Source: Rhizobium etli CFN 42
GTDB taxonomy: Bacteria > Pseudomonadota > Alphaproteobacteria > Rhizobiales > Rhizobiaceae
DNA: 64,000 nt
Assembly: GCF_000092045.1 (NCBI RefSeq)
Contig: NC_007765.1
Location: 62,001 to 126,000, forward strand
Reading direction: 5' to 3'
Below, piece by piece: positions 8,405 through 15,935 of this stretch (position 1 is the stretch's first letter; each line of letters opens with the position of its first letter). A program made the position numbers and the translations under genes. The notes beneath the pieces were generated by a model. That model saw only the letters and a program-made list of their open reading frames with translations, had not been told where the DNA came from and made no database searches.

Positions 8405-8537
8405 GGCCCCCTCATCCGGCTGCCGCCACCTTCTCCCCGAGGGGAGAAGGATTTTGGGGCAGCGCCGGCGCCTATGGGCATGTGATCTCGTATGGCACAT
8501 CCCCTCTCCCCTTGGGGAGAGGATAGGGTGAGGGGGC
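8405..8537. repeat. Rhizobial-type palindromic intergenic element (copy 1)
   Basis: About 133 bp with near-complementary ends (GCCCCCTCATCC left, GGGTGAGGGGGC right). It contains two perfect 9-bp hairpins with 2-nt loops: CTTCTCCCC/GGGGAGAAG at 8430-8449 and CCTCTCCCC/GGGGAGAGG at 8503-8522. The segment CTCATCCGGCTGCCGCCACC recurs with one change at about 11190. Such mosaic elements (RIME-like) are dispersed in Rhizobiaceae intergenic DNA. It sits inside the pca operon between pcaG and pcaB. Confidence 0.75.
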
Positions 8538-8573
8538 TACGGGCACTGGGTTTTCCATAGAAGCCACCGACCC

Positions 8574-9185
8574 TCAAATATCCAGAAACACCGTTTCGTG
8601 AGGACCCTGCAAATGAATGTCGAAATGACAAGTCGCACCGTCGCGGGTGGCGATCATCGTTGCGACGCGCTCGCGATGTTCGATGCGCGACAGCAGCGGG
8701 TCGCTGGCGTTGGCCTCCGTCTCCTCCGGGAAATACATCCGCGTATGCAGGCCGATATTGATGCCGCGGGCGACGATCCAGACGGTGATGTGCGGCGCCT
8801 GCCTGCGGCCGTCCTTGAACGGGACCCGTCCGGGTTTGATGGTCTCGAAGCTGTAGACGCCGTCTTCGGCGCGGGTCGGGCAGCGGCCCCAGCCGGCGAA
8901 GTTCGGGTCGGCGGCGCCGCGCAGTTCCGAGGGGCTGTTGTAGAGGCCGGCGCTGTCGGCCTGCCAGATCTCGGCGACGGCATCGCGCACCAGTGCGCCG
9001 GCACCGTCGAAGATGCGGCCGGTGACGGTGATGCGCTCGCCGAGCGTCTTGTCGTTGACCATCTGCGTGCCGAGATCGCTGTCGTAGACGCCTGTGATGT
9101 CGCAGAAATTCGGCGTCAGGCCGATATGCACATAGGGGCCAGCAGTCTGCGATGGGGTTTCCTTGAGATAGCCGAGCTGCTGCAT
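8574..9185 (-). CDS. pcaG: Protocatechuate 3,4-dioxygenase alpha subunit
   Basis: 203 residues. The N-terminus QTAGPYVHIGL and the Ig-like intradiol dioxygenase core (AEIWQADSAGLY, FAGWGRCPT, GRRQAPHITVWI) identify the alpha chain, which helps shape the active site but lacks the full iron-ligand set of the beta chain. It opens the ring of protocatechuate between the hydroxyls to 3-carboxy-cis,cis-muconate with PcaH. It lies 2 bp downstream of pcaH on the same strand, so equimolar coupled synthesis is expected. Confidence 0.93.
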   Translation of the reverse strand: MQQLGYLKETPSQTAGPYVHIGLTPNFCDITGVYDSDLGTQMVNDKTLGERITVTGRIFDGAGALVRDAVAEIWQADSAGLYNSPSELRGAADPNFAGWGRCPTRAEDGVYSFETIKPGRVPFKDGRRQAPHITVWIVARGINIGLHTRMYFPEETEANASDPLLSRIEHRERVATMIATRDGATCHFDIHLQGPHETVFLDI

Positions 9186-9187
9186 GG

Positions 9188-9937
9188 TCAGTTGCCCTCC
9201 AGCCTGTTTTCGAACATCGTCGAGCGGCGGCCGCGCAGCACGATATCGAATTTATAAGCGCGTGAATCCATCGGAATCGTATTGCCCCAGTCGAGCGGCG
9301 CGATCAGCTGCTCGATCGCCGCCTTGTCCGGGATCGTGCCGACGATCGGACATTTCCAGATCATTGGATCGCCCTCGAAATACATCTGGGTGATCAGGCG
9401 CTGGGCAAAGCCGTGCCCGAAGATCGAGAAGTGGATATGGGCGGGGCGCCAGTCGTTGACGCCGTTCGGCCAGGGATAGGCGCCCGGCCGTACGGTGCGG
9501 AAATGGTAGCGGCCTTCCTCGTCGGTGATGGCGCGGCCGCAGCCGCCGAAATTCGGGTCGATCGCCGCCAGATAGGTTTCCTTCTTGTGGCGGTAGCGGC
9601 CGCCAGCATTGGCCTGCCAGAATTCGACCAGGGCGCCGGCCACAGGCTTTGCCCGCTCGTCGAGCACGCGGCCGTGGACGATGATGCGTTCGCCGATGGC
9701 GCTTTCACCGGGGCGCGCATAGTTCAGGATCAGGTCGTTGTCGAGTTCGCCGATCATCGAATGGCCGAAGACCGGACCTGTGATTTCGGAGATCGTGCCG
9801 TCGAGCGACAGCAGCGCGCGCTGCGGCGCGCGCAACACCGAGGTTTTGTAGCCTGGGGTCAGCGCCGGCGCGTGCCAGGCTCGGTCGCGGGCGAAGAAGG
9901 CGCCGGTCTCCGGCTTGCTGTTTGCTCGTTCGGACAT
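9188..9937 (-). CDS. pcaH: Protocatechuate 3,4-dioxygenase beta subunit
   Basis: 249 residues. The non-heme Fe(III) ligands of intradiol dioxygenases can be placed: Tyr115 (GGRYRHK), Tyr154 (PGAYPW), His167 and His169 (RPAHIHFS). It catalyses intradiol cleavage of protocatechuate together with PcaG. It follows pcaC by 9 bp and precedes pcaG by 2 bp in the leftward operon. Length and motif order are normal for the family. Confidence 0.94.
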   Translation of the reverse strand: MSERANSKPETGAFFARDRAWHAPALTPGYKTSVLRAPQRALLSLDGTISEITGPVFGHSMIGELDNDLILNYARPGESAIGERIIVHGRVLDERAKPVAGALVEFWQANAGGRYRHKKETYLAAIDPNFGGCGRAITDEEGRYHFRTVRPGAYPWPNGVNDWRPAHIHFSIFGHGFAQRLITQMYFEGDPMIWKCPIVGTIPDKAAIEQLIAPLDWGNTIPMDSRAYKFDIVLRGRRSTMFENRLEGN

Positions 9938-9946
9938 TTCTCCCCC

Positions 9947-10351
9947 TCAGGCCGCCTTTTCGGCGTCCATCTGTGCAAAGGCCTGCTTGGCAATCTTGAT
10001 CGCGTGATTGGCGGCGGGAACTCCGGCATAGATTGCCACATGTAACAGCGCCTCGCAGATATCATCGCGCGTCGCACCCGTATTGGCGGTGGCGCGCACA
10101 TGCATGGCGACCTCCTCATCCTGGCCGAGCGCGGCCAGCAGGGCGATGGTGACGATCGAGCGCTCGCGCTTGGTCAGCGTCGGACGCGACCAGACATGAC
10201 CCCAGGCGGCTTCGGTGATCAACTCCTGGAACGGGCGGTCGAAGCCGGTCTCGCCGGCTGCGGCGCGGTCGACATGGGCGTCGCCGAGCACAGCGCGTCG
10301 GGTTGCCATGCCTTGCCGGTAGCGTTCGGAGGGGGACGCGGTTTCGTTCAT
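9947..10351 (-). CDS. pcaC: 4-carboxymuconolactone decarboxylase
   Basis: 134 residues from the ATG at 10351 (MNETASPSERYRQGM), which overlaps the pcaD stop by ATGA. The AhpD-like all-helical fold is suggested by RPTLTKRERSIVTIALLAAL and by GATRDDICEALLHVAIYAG. It decarboxylates gamma-carboxymuconolactone to beta-ketoadipate enol-lactone. The open frame extends upstream inside pcaD in another frame and should not be counted. Confidence 0.93.
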   Translation of the reverse strand: MNETASPSERYRQGMATRRAVLGDAHVDRAAAGETGFDRPFQELITEAAWGHVWSRPTLTKRERSIVTIALLAALGQDEEVAMHVRATANTGATRDDICEALLHVAIYAGVPAANHAIKIAKQAFAQMDAEKAA

Positions 10352-11157
10352 GGGCTGCTTTCTCCAGGCGGAAGGGATGTGAGGAAGGCGCGCATGATCG
10401 CCGTCAGCGCTTCCGGCTGCTCGACGCAGGGGATATGGGCGCAGTCCGGGATCACCTCGTAACGGGCGCCCGGGATCAGCCGCGCCGTGGAAAGCACGAG
10501 ATCGGGCGGCGTCGAGCCGTCCTGGTCGCCGACGATGCAGAGCGTCGGAACGGCGATCGACTTGGCCGCTTGGGTGAGATCTGCGTCGCGGATCGCTTCG
10601 CAGGCGGCGATATAACCCCCGACCGGCTGCCGCGTCAGCATGTTGCAATAGCCGGAATAGGCGGTGTTTTCCGGCCGGCGGAAGGCCGGGGTGAACCAGC
10701 GCTCCATGATGGCGTCGACGATGCTGGCGATGCCGTCTTTTTCCACGGCGGCGATACGGGCATTCCAGCTTTCCGCCGTGCCGATCTTATGGGCCGTGTT
10801 GCTGAGGATCAGGGCGCGCACGAGATCCGGGCGGCGCTGATGGAGCGATTGGGCGATGAGGCCGCCGACGGAAAGGCCTAGAATAACCGCATCCTTCACC
10901 GAGAGCAGATCGAGCAGGCCGGCGAGATCCGTCGCATGGTCTTCGATCGACGATGGAAGCTGGCCGACATCGGACAGGCCGTGGCCGCGCTTGTCGTAAA
11001 GCACCACGGCGTAGTCGCCGGCCAGCCGCACCACGACGTCGCGCCAGATGCGGAAGTCCGTTCCGAGGGAATTGATGAAAACGATCACCGGCCGGTCGGC
11101 GGGCGCACCGATCACCTGATAATGGATCGTCACGTCGTTTATGCGGGCAAATTGCAC
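10348..11157 (-). CDS. pcaD: 3-oxoadipate enol-lactonase
   Basis: 269 residues, alpha/beta hydrolase with Ser nucleophile in LGLSVGGLIAQ near residue 95, acid in VGDQDGSTPP and His in DCAHIPCVEQ. It hydrolyses beta-ketoadipate enol-lactone to beta-ketoadipate. It is the first gene of the leftward pcaDCHGB operon, divergent from pcaQ, the arrangement known in Agrobacterium and Sinorhizobium. The genes converting beta-ketoadipate onward (pcaIJ, pcaF) are not in the window. Confidence 0.93.
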   Translation of the reverse strand: MQFARINDVTIHYQVIGAPADRPVIVFINSLGTDFRIWRDVVVRLAGDYAVVLYDKRGHGLSDVGQLPSSIEDHATDLAGLLDLLSVKDAVILGLSVGGLIAQSLHQRRPDLVRALILSNTAHKIGTAESWNARIAAVEKDGIASIVDAIMERWFTPAFRRPENTAYSGYCNMLTRQPVGGYIAACEAIRDADLTQAAKSIAVPTLCIVGDQDGSTPPDLVLSTARLIPGARYEVIPDCAHIPCVEQPEALTAIMRAFLTSLPPGESSP

Positions 11158-11187
11158 GTCAATCTCCTCAGTTCAGTCGGCGGCAAC

Positions 11188-11300
11188 CCTCATCCGTCTG
11201 CCGCCACCTTCTCCCCGCCAGCGGGGAGAAGGGAATATGCCGCAATGTCTCCCTCAACATCGACGCCACGTTTGGCACGTCCCCTCGCCCTGGGGTAGGC
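11188..11300. repeat. Rhizobial-type palindromic intergenic element (copy 2, decayed right arm)
   Basis: Shares CTCATCCGTCTGCCGCCACC and the following CTTCTCCCC with copy 1. It contains a perfect 11-bp hairpin, CTTCTCCCCGC / GCGGGGAGAAG, at 11208-11231. The right half (CCCTCGCCCTGGGGTAGGC) is a degraded version of the copy 1 right hairpin. It lies in the pcaD-pcaQ divergent region. Confidence 0.65.
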
Positions 11301-11396
11301 TTTCTCGCCAAACTCGCCCATCCAACCAGAAATACTCCTAATTGTGAAACTGACCGGTTGATCCGGTTAAGTAAAATGATATTTTCTGGCTTTTCG

Positions 11397-11412
11397 ATAA
11401 CCTCGGAGTTAT
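11397..11412. promoter_or_regulatory. Putative PcaQ operator
   Basis: ATAACCTCGGAGTTAT is an interrupted dyad of the form ATAAC-N6-GTTAT, close to the ATAACC-N4-GGTTAA site described for PcaQ in S. meliloti. It ends 8 bp before the pcaQ ATG, so it would suit autoregulation; activation of pcaD would need it, or the nearby GGTTGATCCGGTTAA at 11357-11371, to be used across the divergent region. Confidence 0.4.
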
Positions 11413-11420
11413 GTGGGGCG

Positions 11421-12338
11421 ATGATCGACAGCCGCGTGAAGTTTCGCCATCTGCAGACCTTTGTCGAGGTGGCGCGGCAGAAGAGTGTGATGAAGGCAGC
11501 CGAGCTGCTGCATGTCAGCCAGCCGGCGGTGACGAAGACGATCCGCGAGCTGGAAGAGGTGCTGGGCGTCGACGTCTTGGAGCGGGACGGCCGCGGCATC
11601 AAGATCACCCGCTACGGCGAGGTCTTCCTGCGCCATGCCGGGGCGGCGCTGACGGCGCTGCGTCAGGGTCTCGATTCGGTCTCGCAGGAGCAGTTTGCCG
11701 GTGCGCCGCCGATCCGGATCGGCGCCCTGCCGACGGTGTCGTCGCGGATCATGCCGCGGGCGATGGAACTCTTCCTCAAGGAAAATACCCGGAGCCGGGT
11801 GAAGATCGTCACCGGCGAAAACGCCGTGCTGCTGGAAGAGCTTCGCGTCGGCGATCTCGACCTCGTGGTCGGCCGCCTGGCCGGGGCGGAGAAGATGGCG
11901 GGCTTCTCCTTCGAACATCTCTATTCCGAACAGGTGGTGTTTGCCGTGCGCGCCGGCCATCCGCTGCTCAACGGCCGGCAATCGCTGTTTTCAGGTTTCG
12001 GCGATTATACGGTGCTGATGCCGACGCGCGGCTCGATCATCCGGCCGGTCGTCGAAAATTTCCTCATCGCCAACGGTATCTCCAGCCTGCCGAACCAGAT
12101 CGAGACGGTGTCGGATTCCTTCGGCCGCGCCTTCCTGAGGGCAAGCGATGCGATCTGGATCATTTCCAACGGCGTGGTGGCAGGCGATGTCGCCGATGGG
12201 CGGCTGGCGCTTCTGCCGGTCGACACCGGCGAAACCAAGGGGCCGGTCGGGCTGACGATACGCGCCGATGCCGTGCCGTCGGCGCCGCAATCAATCCTGA
12301 TGCAGACGATCCGTGAGGCGGCCGCAGAGCTTTCCTGA
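11421..12338 (+). CDS. pcaQ: LysR-type activator of the pca operon
   Basis: 305 residues from the ATG at 11421 (MIDSRVKFRHLQTFVEVARQ); an upstream in-frame TTG/ATG would add 21 unlikely residues across the operator region. Winged helix-turn-helix at about residues 8-65 (KAAELLHVSQPAVTKTIREL), then a periplasmic-binding-like co-inducer domain. PcaQ proteins activate pcaDCHGB in response to 3-carboxymuconate or the derived lactone. Divergent position from pcaD supports the assignment. The gene immediately downstream is an unrelated toxin-antitoxin operon. Confidence 0.9.
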   Translation: MIDSRVKFRHLQTFVEVARQKSVMKAAELLHVSQPAVTKTIRELEEVLGVDVLERDGRGIKITRYGEVFLRHAGAALTALRQGLDSVSQEQFAGAPPIRIGALPTVSSRIMPRAMELFLKENTRSRVKIVTGENAVLLEELRVGDLDLVVGRLAGAEKMAGFSFEHLYSEQVVFAVRAGHPLLNGRQSLFSGFGDYTVLMPTRGSIIRPVVENFLIANGISSLPNQIETVSDSFGRAFLRASDAIWIISNGVVAGDVADGRLALLPVDTGETKGPVGLTIRADAVPSAPQSILMQTIREAAAELS

Positions 12339-12370
12339 AGTCCTTCTTCCAATTCGCTTGCCGGATGCCC

Positions 12371-12387
12371 AGATTTGGACTAAATCT
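12371..12387. promoter_or_regulatory. Operator-like palindrome upstream of the Xre/RES operon
   Basis: AGATTT-GGACT-AAATCT is a perfect 6-bp inverted repeat 22 bp before the antitoxin ATG. An overlapping dyad, TGGACT...AGTTCA, shares the same centre region. Type II antitoxins with an Xre domain commonly repress their own promoter, so this is a natural binding site candidate. Confidence 0.5.
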
Positions 12388-12408
12388 AGTTCAAGACAGG
12401 AGATTGCT

Positions 12409-12921
12409 ATGCAGCAGGCAAGACGCAAGGAGCAGGAGCCGGAGCGGCTGGAAACGGAGCGGTTTGCACCGGCAAATCGCAGGCGGCTGAGCCCGCCGGC
12501 ATTGCGAACCTTTCTGGCGATCGCCGATCTCTGGGGTTTGAGCGAGGAGCAGCGTCTACTCGTGCTCGGCTATCCCTCCCGCTCGACCTATCACAGCTGG
12601 GCCAAGCAGGCGCGTGAGCACGGCGCTTTCACCCTCGACGTCGATACGCTGACCCGCATCTCAGCCGTGCTCGGCATCCACCAGGCGCTCGGCGTGCTGT
12701 TTGCCGACGAACGCGCTGGCGTCGCCTGGCTGCGGACACCGCATCAGGCGCCGGTGTTTGGCGGCCATGCGCCACTCGATATCGTCACAAGCGGAACCCA
12801 GGACGGGCTGATGACCGTGCGCCGGTTTCTCGACGGCGCGCGCGGCGGGCTCTACATGCCGCCCAACAGGCTGGACGAGGCCTTCACGCCTTATGAAGAT
12901 ACGGACATCGTCTTCCGGTGA
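12409..12921 (+). CDS. Xre/MbcA/ParS-type antitoxin (DUF2384)
   Basis: 170 residues from the ATG at 12409, preceded by ACAGGAGA. Residues about 28-85 form an Xre-like helix-turn-helix region (LSEEQRLLVLGYPSRSTYHS). The C-terminal part (DVDTLTRISAVLGIHQALGV and FGGHAPLDIV) is the toxin-binding MbcA/ParS domain. It neutralises and co-represses with the RES toxin encoded next. The stop overlaps the toxin start as GTGA, a tight coupling typical of such pairs. Confidence 0.87.
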   Translation: MQQARRKEQEPERLETERFAPANRRRLSPPALRTFLAIADLWGLSEEQRLLVLGYPSRSTYHSWAKQAREHGAFTLDVDTLTRISAVLGIHQALGVLFADERAGVAWLRTPHQAPVFGGHAPLDIVTSGTQDGLMTVRRFLDGARGGLYMPPNRLDEAFTPYEDTDIVFR

Positions 12922-13613
12922 GCGATCGTTTTGCCGAGGCGCCGCATCCGTCCTACCGGCTGATCCCATCGCAATTTCCGCCGATCGGCCTCTTCGATAC
13001 GGTGGCGAGGGCGGCCGATCTGGAAGCCGTAATGGAACTTGTAGGGTGGACCAACGACCGGCTCGTGGCCGACCGGATCCGGCGGCTTCCCGAGGCCGAA
13101 TGGGTCTACGGCACGCCCAACGCCAGCATTGTGATGGCGGCATTCCTGCATGTCGCACCCGGTGGCATGCGCTTCAACGGCCCCGATCTCGGCGCCTGGT
13201 ATGCCGCCGACAATCTGACGACGGCCGCCGCCGAGGTTGGTCATCATCTCCGGCGCGAGGCTGTGGCGCGTGGGGTGGCGACGATGGCGCGCACCTATCG
13301 AAGTTATGTCGCCACGCTCATCGGCGACTATCTCGACATCCGCGGCGAACAGGCTCTGCGGCCCGATATTTATGACGACACGAGCTATGCGGCGTCCCAG
13401 CTGTTCGGCGAACAGGTGCGCGCGAGCGGCGGCGCCGGCATTCTCTATGACAGCGTGCGGCTGAGGGGCGGGCTGAACATCGCGGCGCACCGGCCGAGGA
13501 ATATCCGCGACGTGGTGCAGGCCGCTCATTTCGAAATCACCGTTTTCGCTGCCGACCGGCGCATCGATGTGAGGAAGCTTTCCGCCCGACGACGGCCAAA
13601 AGGCGGCGCCTAA
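12918..13613 (+). CDS. RES-domain toxin (NAD+ phosphorylase family)
   Basis: 231 residues from a GTG at 12918 overlapping the antitoxin stop. The RES family is named for conserved Arg, Glu and Ser: here Arg85 (MRFNGPD), Glu106 (AAAEVGHH) and Ser179 (GILYDSVR) are in the expected order, with Tyr95 in the WYAADN segment. Characterised members deplete NAD+ by phosphorolysis, for example MbcT, or ADP-ribosylate targets. All key residues are present, so it is probably functional. Its stop overlaps the convergent hydrolase stop by 4 bp. Confidence 0.88.
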   Translation: MSDRFAEAPHPSYRLIPSQFPPIGLFDTVARAADLEAVMELVGWTNDRLVADRIRRLPEAEWVYGTPNASIVMAAFLHVAPGGMRFNGPDLGAWYAADNLTTAAAEVGHHLRREAVARGVATMARTYRSYVATLIGDYLDIRGEQALRPDIYDDTSYAASQLFGEQVRASGGAGILYDSVRLRGGLNIAAHRPRNIRDVVQAAHFEITVFAADRRIDVRKLSARRRPKGGA

Positions 13614-14248
13614 ACCGGCAGGCGTTCGGCCCACGCCTTTGCCGCCTTTGCCATCGTGGCGAGGTGGTCGGCAGCGGCGAAGCCGGAGATTTTCTTGCGC
13701 GGTTTGAGGTCGTGGTCGCCGTCCTCGAGCCAGAGGATCTCGATCCTGTCGGAGAGATCATAGCCCGGCACTTCGTCCTTTGTCCCGAACTCGTCGCGCG
13801 TTCCTTGGCAGATCAGTGTGGGTGTCTTGAGCCTCTTGAGATGGCCGGTGCGCAGCTTCTCCGGCTGGCTGGGCGGATGGAAGGGATAGCCGAGGCAGAT
13901 GAGGCCGGCGATCTTTCCCCTGTCATAGAGACCGTCGGCGACCATGCTCGCAACCCGGCCGCCCATCGACTTGCCGCCGATGATGAGGGGACCGCCGGCG
14001 TCGAGCGCAGCAATCGCCGCCTCATATTCGGGATTGAGCGTTTCGGCGCGCGGCGGCGGCTTGCGGACTCCGGTGCGGCGGGCGGCCATATAGGAGAATT
14101 CGAACCTGACGACGCGAAAGCCGACGCCGGCAAGCGCGTCGGCCGCCGCTGTCATCGACACCGAATCCATCGGCGCGCCGGCGCCATGGGCAAGAAGGAC
14201 GGTGAAGCGCGCATCCTGCGGCCCTTGCAGCAAAAACCTCTCGAGCAT
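13610..14248 (-). CDS. KANL3/Tex30-type alpha/beta hydrolase
   Basis: 212 residues from the ATG at 14248 (MLERFLLQGPQDARF), which has GGAGG upstream; the longer open frame is not needed. Catalytic triad candidates: Ser in IIGGKSMGGRVAS near residue 95, Asp in CQGTRDEFG, and His in EDGDHDLKPRK. The family is small soluble esterase-like hydrolases of unknown physiological substrate. Convergent with the RES toxin gene; divergent from a 60-codon ORF. Confidence 0.82.
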   Translation of the reverse strand: MLERFLLQGPQDARFTVLLAHGAGAPMDSVSMTAAADALAGVGFRVVRFEFSYMAARRTGVRKPPPRAETLNPEYEAAIAALDAGGPLIIGGKSMGGRVASMVADGLYDRGKIAGLICLGYPFHPPSQPEKLRTGHLKRLKTPTLICQGTRDEFGTKDEVPGYDLSDRIEILWLEDGDHDLKPRKKISGFAAADHLATMAKAAKAWAERLPV

Positions 14249-14317
14249 CGGCAACCTCCATCCGCCGCCGGAACCATGTCGGCAGCCCCGACTTCTTCCC
14301 TGGAAAGGAGAAAGACA

Positions 14318-14500
14318 ATGTCGACGATTGATGAAAACGTAAAGCCCGAGCAGCGCCGCCCCAAGGATGTCAAAACAGTTCCCGGCAAGCCGGAACCCGC
14401 CGACGCGGAATCGATGGCGCCGCCGACCGTGCAACCGGCTGGGGAGGGCGACAAAAGCGAGCGGCCGGTGGTCAATCCCGTGACCGGCGCCGCCCTTTAG
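14318..14500 (+). CDS. Small hydrophilic protein of unknown function
   Basis: 60 residues, start ATG at 14318 with a strong GGAAAGGAG ribosome-binding site. Composition is rich in Pro, Glu, Lys and Asp, with no Cys and no hydrophobic core, so it is probably disordered. The C-terminus reads VVNPVTGAAL. The good ribosome-binding site and the clean stop make it a likely real gene, though I do not recognise a family. Confidence 0.6.
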   Translation: MSTIDENVKPEQRRPKDVKTVPGKPEPADAESMAPPTVQPAGEGDKSERPVVNPVTGAAL

Positions 14501-14531
14501 TGCCAGTGCGATAAAGATGATGCAAAAACCC

Positions 14532-14561
14532 CTTGAAACGGCGAATGCAAGCGTCCATATA
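14532..14561 (+). promoter_or_regulatory. Sigma-70-like promoter for a candidate small RNA
   Basis: CTTGAA at 14532-14537 and CATATA at 14556-14561, separated by 18 bp, resemble the rhizobial CTTGAC-N17-CTATAT pattern. It directs transcription rightward into a gene-free stretch ending at a terminator. Confidence 0.45.
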
Positions 14562-14567
14562 CCGGGC

Positions 14568-14664
14568 CTGCCTGAAAAATGGATGCGCCCGGTATCGACG
14601 TCGTCGAGCTGTTCGCTGTCCGACAGGATAAGGGCGCTCCCCGCAAGGGTCGAGCGCCCTTTTT
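14568..14664 (+). ncRNA. Candidate small RNA of about 95-100 nt
   Basis: A promoter-like sequence, about 97 nt without a credible ORF, and a strong intrinsic terminator follow one another. The 5' part can fold by pairing ATACCGGGC (14559-14567) with GCCCGGTAT (14587-14595), though the first of these overlaps the promoter edge, so the exact start is uncertain. I do not recognise it as one of the named alphaproteobacterial sRNA families. Confidence 0.4.
14632..14664 (+). terminator. Rho-independent terminator
   Basis: GGGCGCTC at 14632-14639 pairs perfectly with GAGCGCCC at 14652-14659 and is followed by TTTTT, then GCTTTT. It would end the candidate sRNA, or alternatively transcripts from the 60-codon ORF. 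Confidence 0.8.
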
Positions 14665-14748
14665 GCTTTTCCGACGCCGCGTGGAATCACGGCTTGGGTT
14701 TGCATTGGTGGCGATAGCGAGAAAATCCTACCATAATCTATAGAGCAC

Positions 14749-14865
14749 TTCGGAATCCCGAAATTGGCTGCATCGTTGAAATCGTTCAATGTTTTTCCAC
14801 GGGCACATGGCTGAAAAGGCGTCGAATTTCGGAATCCCGAAGCGGGCGGATTTCGGGATTCCGAA
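14749..14865. repeat. Three copies of a 14-bp near-palindrome TTCGGAATCCCGAA
   Basis: Direct copies at 14749-14762 and 14828-14841 and an inverted copy TTCGGGATTCCGAA at 14852-14865. The last two can form a 14-bp stem with a 10-nt loop, followed on the + strand by GTGGGATTTTTTT. In one frame each copy encodes FGIPK. The cluster lies between the sRNA candidate and the end of the LysR gene, and could be a dispersed repeat, a regulator-binding array or a terminator. Confidence 0.7.
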
Positions 14866-14907
14866 GTGGGATTTTTTTCGCGCCGGCGTTTTCTCGCTGA
14901 GCGAGGA

Positions 14908-15807
14908 TTATGCCATCTCCCGCGTGCTCGCCGTCAGAAAATCTATGAAGGTACGGACCTTGGCCGAGAGATATTTGCGGCTCGGATAGACGGCGTAAAG
15001 CGTGCTGTTGAAGCCGAGCATAATGGCCGGAAGCACGATCTCCAGACGGCCTGCCTCGATATCCTGCTCAGCCATCCATGTCGGCAGAAAAGCGAGGCCC
15101 ATGCCGCGCAGGGCCGCCAGGTGTAGAATTGTCTCGTTGTCGCTTTGCATCGCCGTGCGGAAGGTGATCTTGTGTGGTCCGTCCGGACCTTCCAGCGACA
15201 TGCTTTCCCCGAAATTGACACCGGAGTACCGAAGCAGTGCGTGGCCGTTGAGCTCGCCGACGTTCCGGGGCCGCCCGGTTCGCTCGAGGTAATCCGGCGA
15301 GGCCATGAGACGGAACTGCACATTCGTCAGCAGGCGGGCGACGAGGCCCGGATCGAGCCGGTCCTGCGACGTTGCCCGCAGCGCCAGATCGAAACCTTCG
15401 TCAACCAGGTTGACCAGCCGGCCGCTGAGATCCAAGTCCAGGCAGACATCGGGGTAGCGTCGGTTATACGCTGCCAGCATGTCCGTAAAATAGCTGGTTG
15501 CCGCCCAAACCGGCGCACTCAATTTCAGGGTACCGCGGGGAGCCACCGTCACTTTGCTGATGGCATCTTCCACCTCGTCCAGCCGTTCGAGCATCTCCCT
15601 GGTCTGGTTGAAATAAAGCCGCCCTGTCTCCGTCAAGCTGACATGCCGGCTGGTTCGGTTGAGCAGCCGCGTGCCCAGGCGGCTCTCGAGCTGCATCACA
15701 TGCTTGCTCGCCATTGCCGGTGAAACGCCCAGGCGATCGGCGGCAGCGGTGAAGCTTTTCAGTTCGGCGACGGTGCAAAATACCCGCAGGCTCGTCAACG
15801 TATCCAT
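14908..15807 (-). CDS. LysR-type transcriptional regulator
   Basis: 299 residues. The N-terminal winged helix-turn-helix (TAAADRLGVSPAMASKHVMQ, residues about 18-37) is followed by a substrate-binding-protein-like effector domain. It belongs to the large DsdA/AaeR-like branch that begins MDTLTSLRVFCTVAE. Divergent from the DODA dioxygenase gene, which it probably controls. Two palindromes lie in the 128-bp divergent region, one overlapping its own start codon, consistent with autoregulation. The ligand is unknown. Confidence 0.88.
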   Translation of the reverse strand: MDTLTSLRVFCTVAELKSFTAAADRLGVSPAMASKHVMQLESRLGTRLLNRTSRHVSLTETGRLYFNQTREMLERLDEVEDAISKVTVAPRGTLKLSAPVWAATSYFTDMLAAYNRRYPDVCLDLDLSGRLVNLVDEGFDLALRATSQDRLDPGLVARLLTNVQFRLMASPDYLERTGRPRNVGELNGHALLRYSGVNFGESMSLEGPDGPHKITFRTAMQSDNETILHLAALRGMGLAFLPTWMAEQDIEAGRLEIVLPAIMLGFNSTLYAVYPSRKYLSAKVRTFIDFLTASTREMA

Positions 15808-15860
15808 TGATCATCAACATCCAGGAAATGGTTCTTCACTATCTGCCACATTGATCAATG
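15807..15860. promoter_or_regulatory. Paired palindromes, candidate LysR operators
   Basis: TTGAT-C-ATCAA at 15807-15817 covers the first base of the LysR start codon. CATTGATCAATG, a perfect 12-bp palindrome, lies at 15849-15860. Both share the TTGATC core and are 42 bp apart, about four helical turns. Confidence 0.45.
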
Positions 15861-15935
15861 ATGGAGATAAAATCAAAATCTTCCTATCGAAGCGCTGCCC
15901 CAATGCTCGCGGCAATGATACGAAGGACAATTCCG

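Noticed and set aside
8383..8631. N-terminal extension of pcaB
   Set aside because: The extra residues are translated repeat element; the family start at 8382 fits length and motif positions.
14789..14989. 66-codon ORF containing two FGIPK repeats
   Set aside because: The repeats are the translation of the palindromic 14-mers, and the frame runs into the LysR gene on the other strand; no ribosome-binding site.
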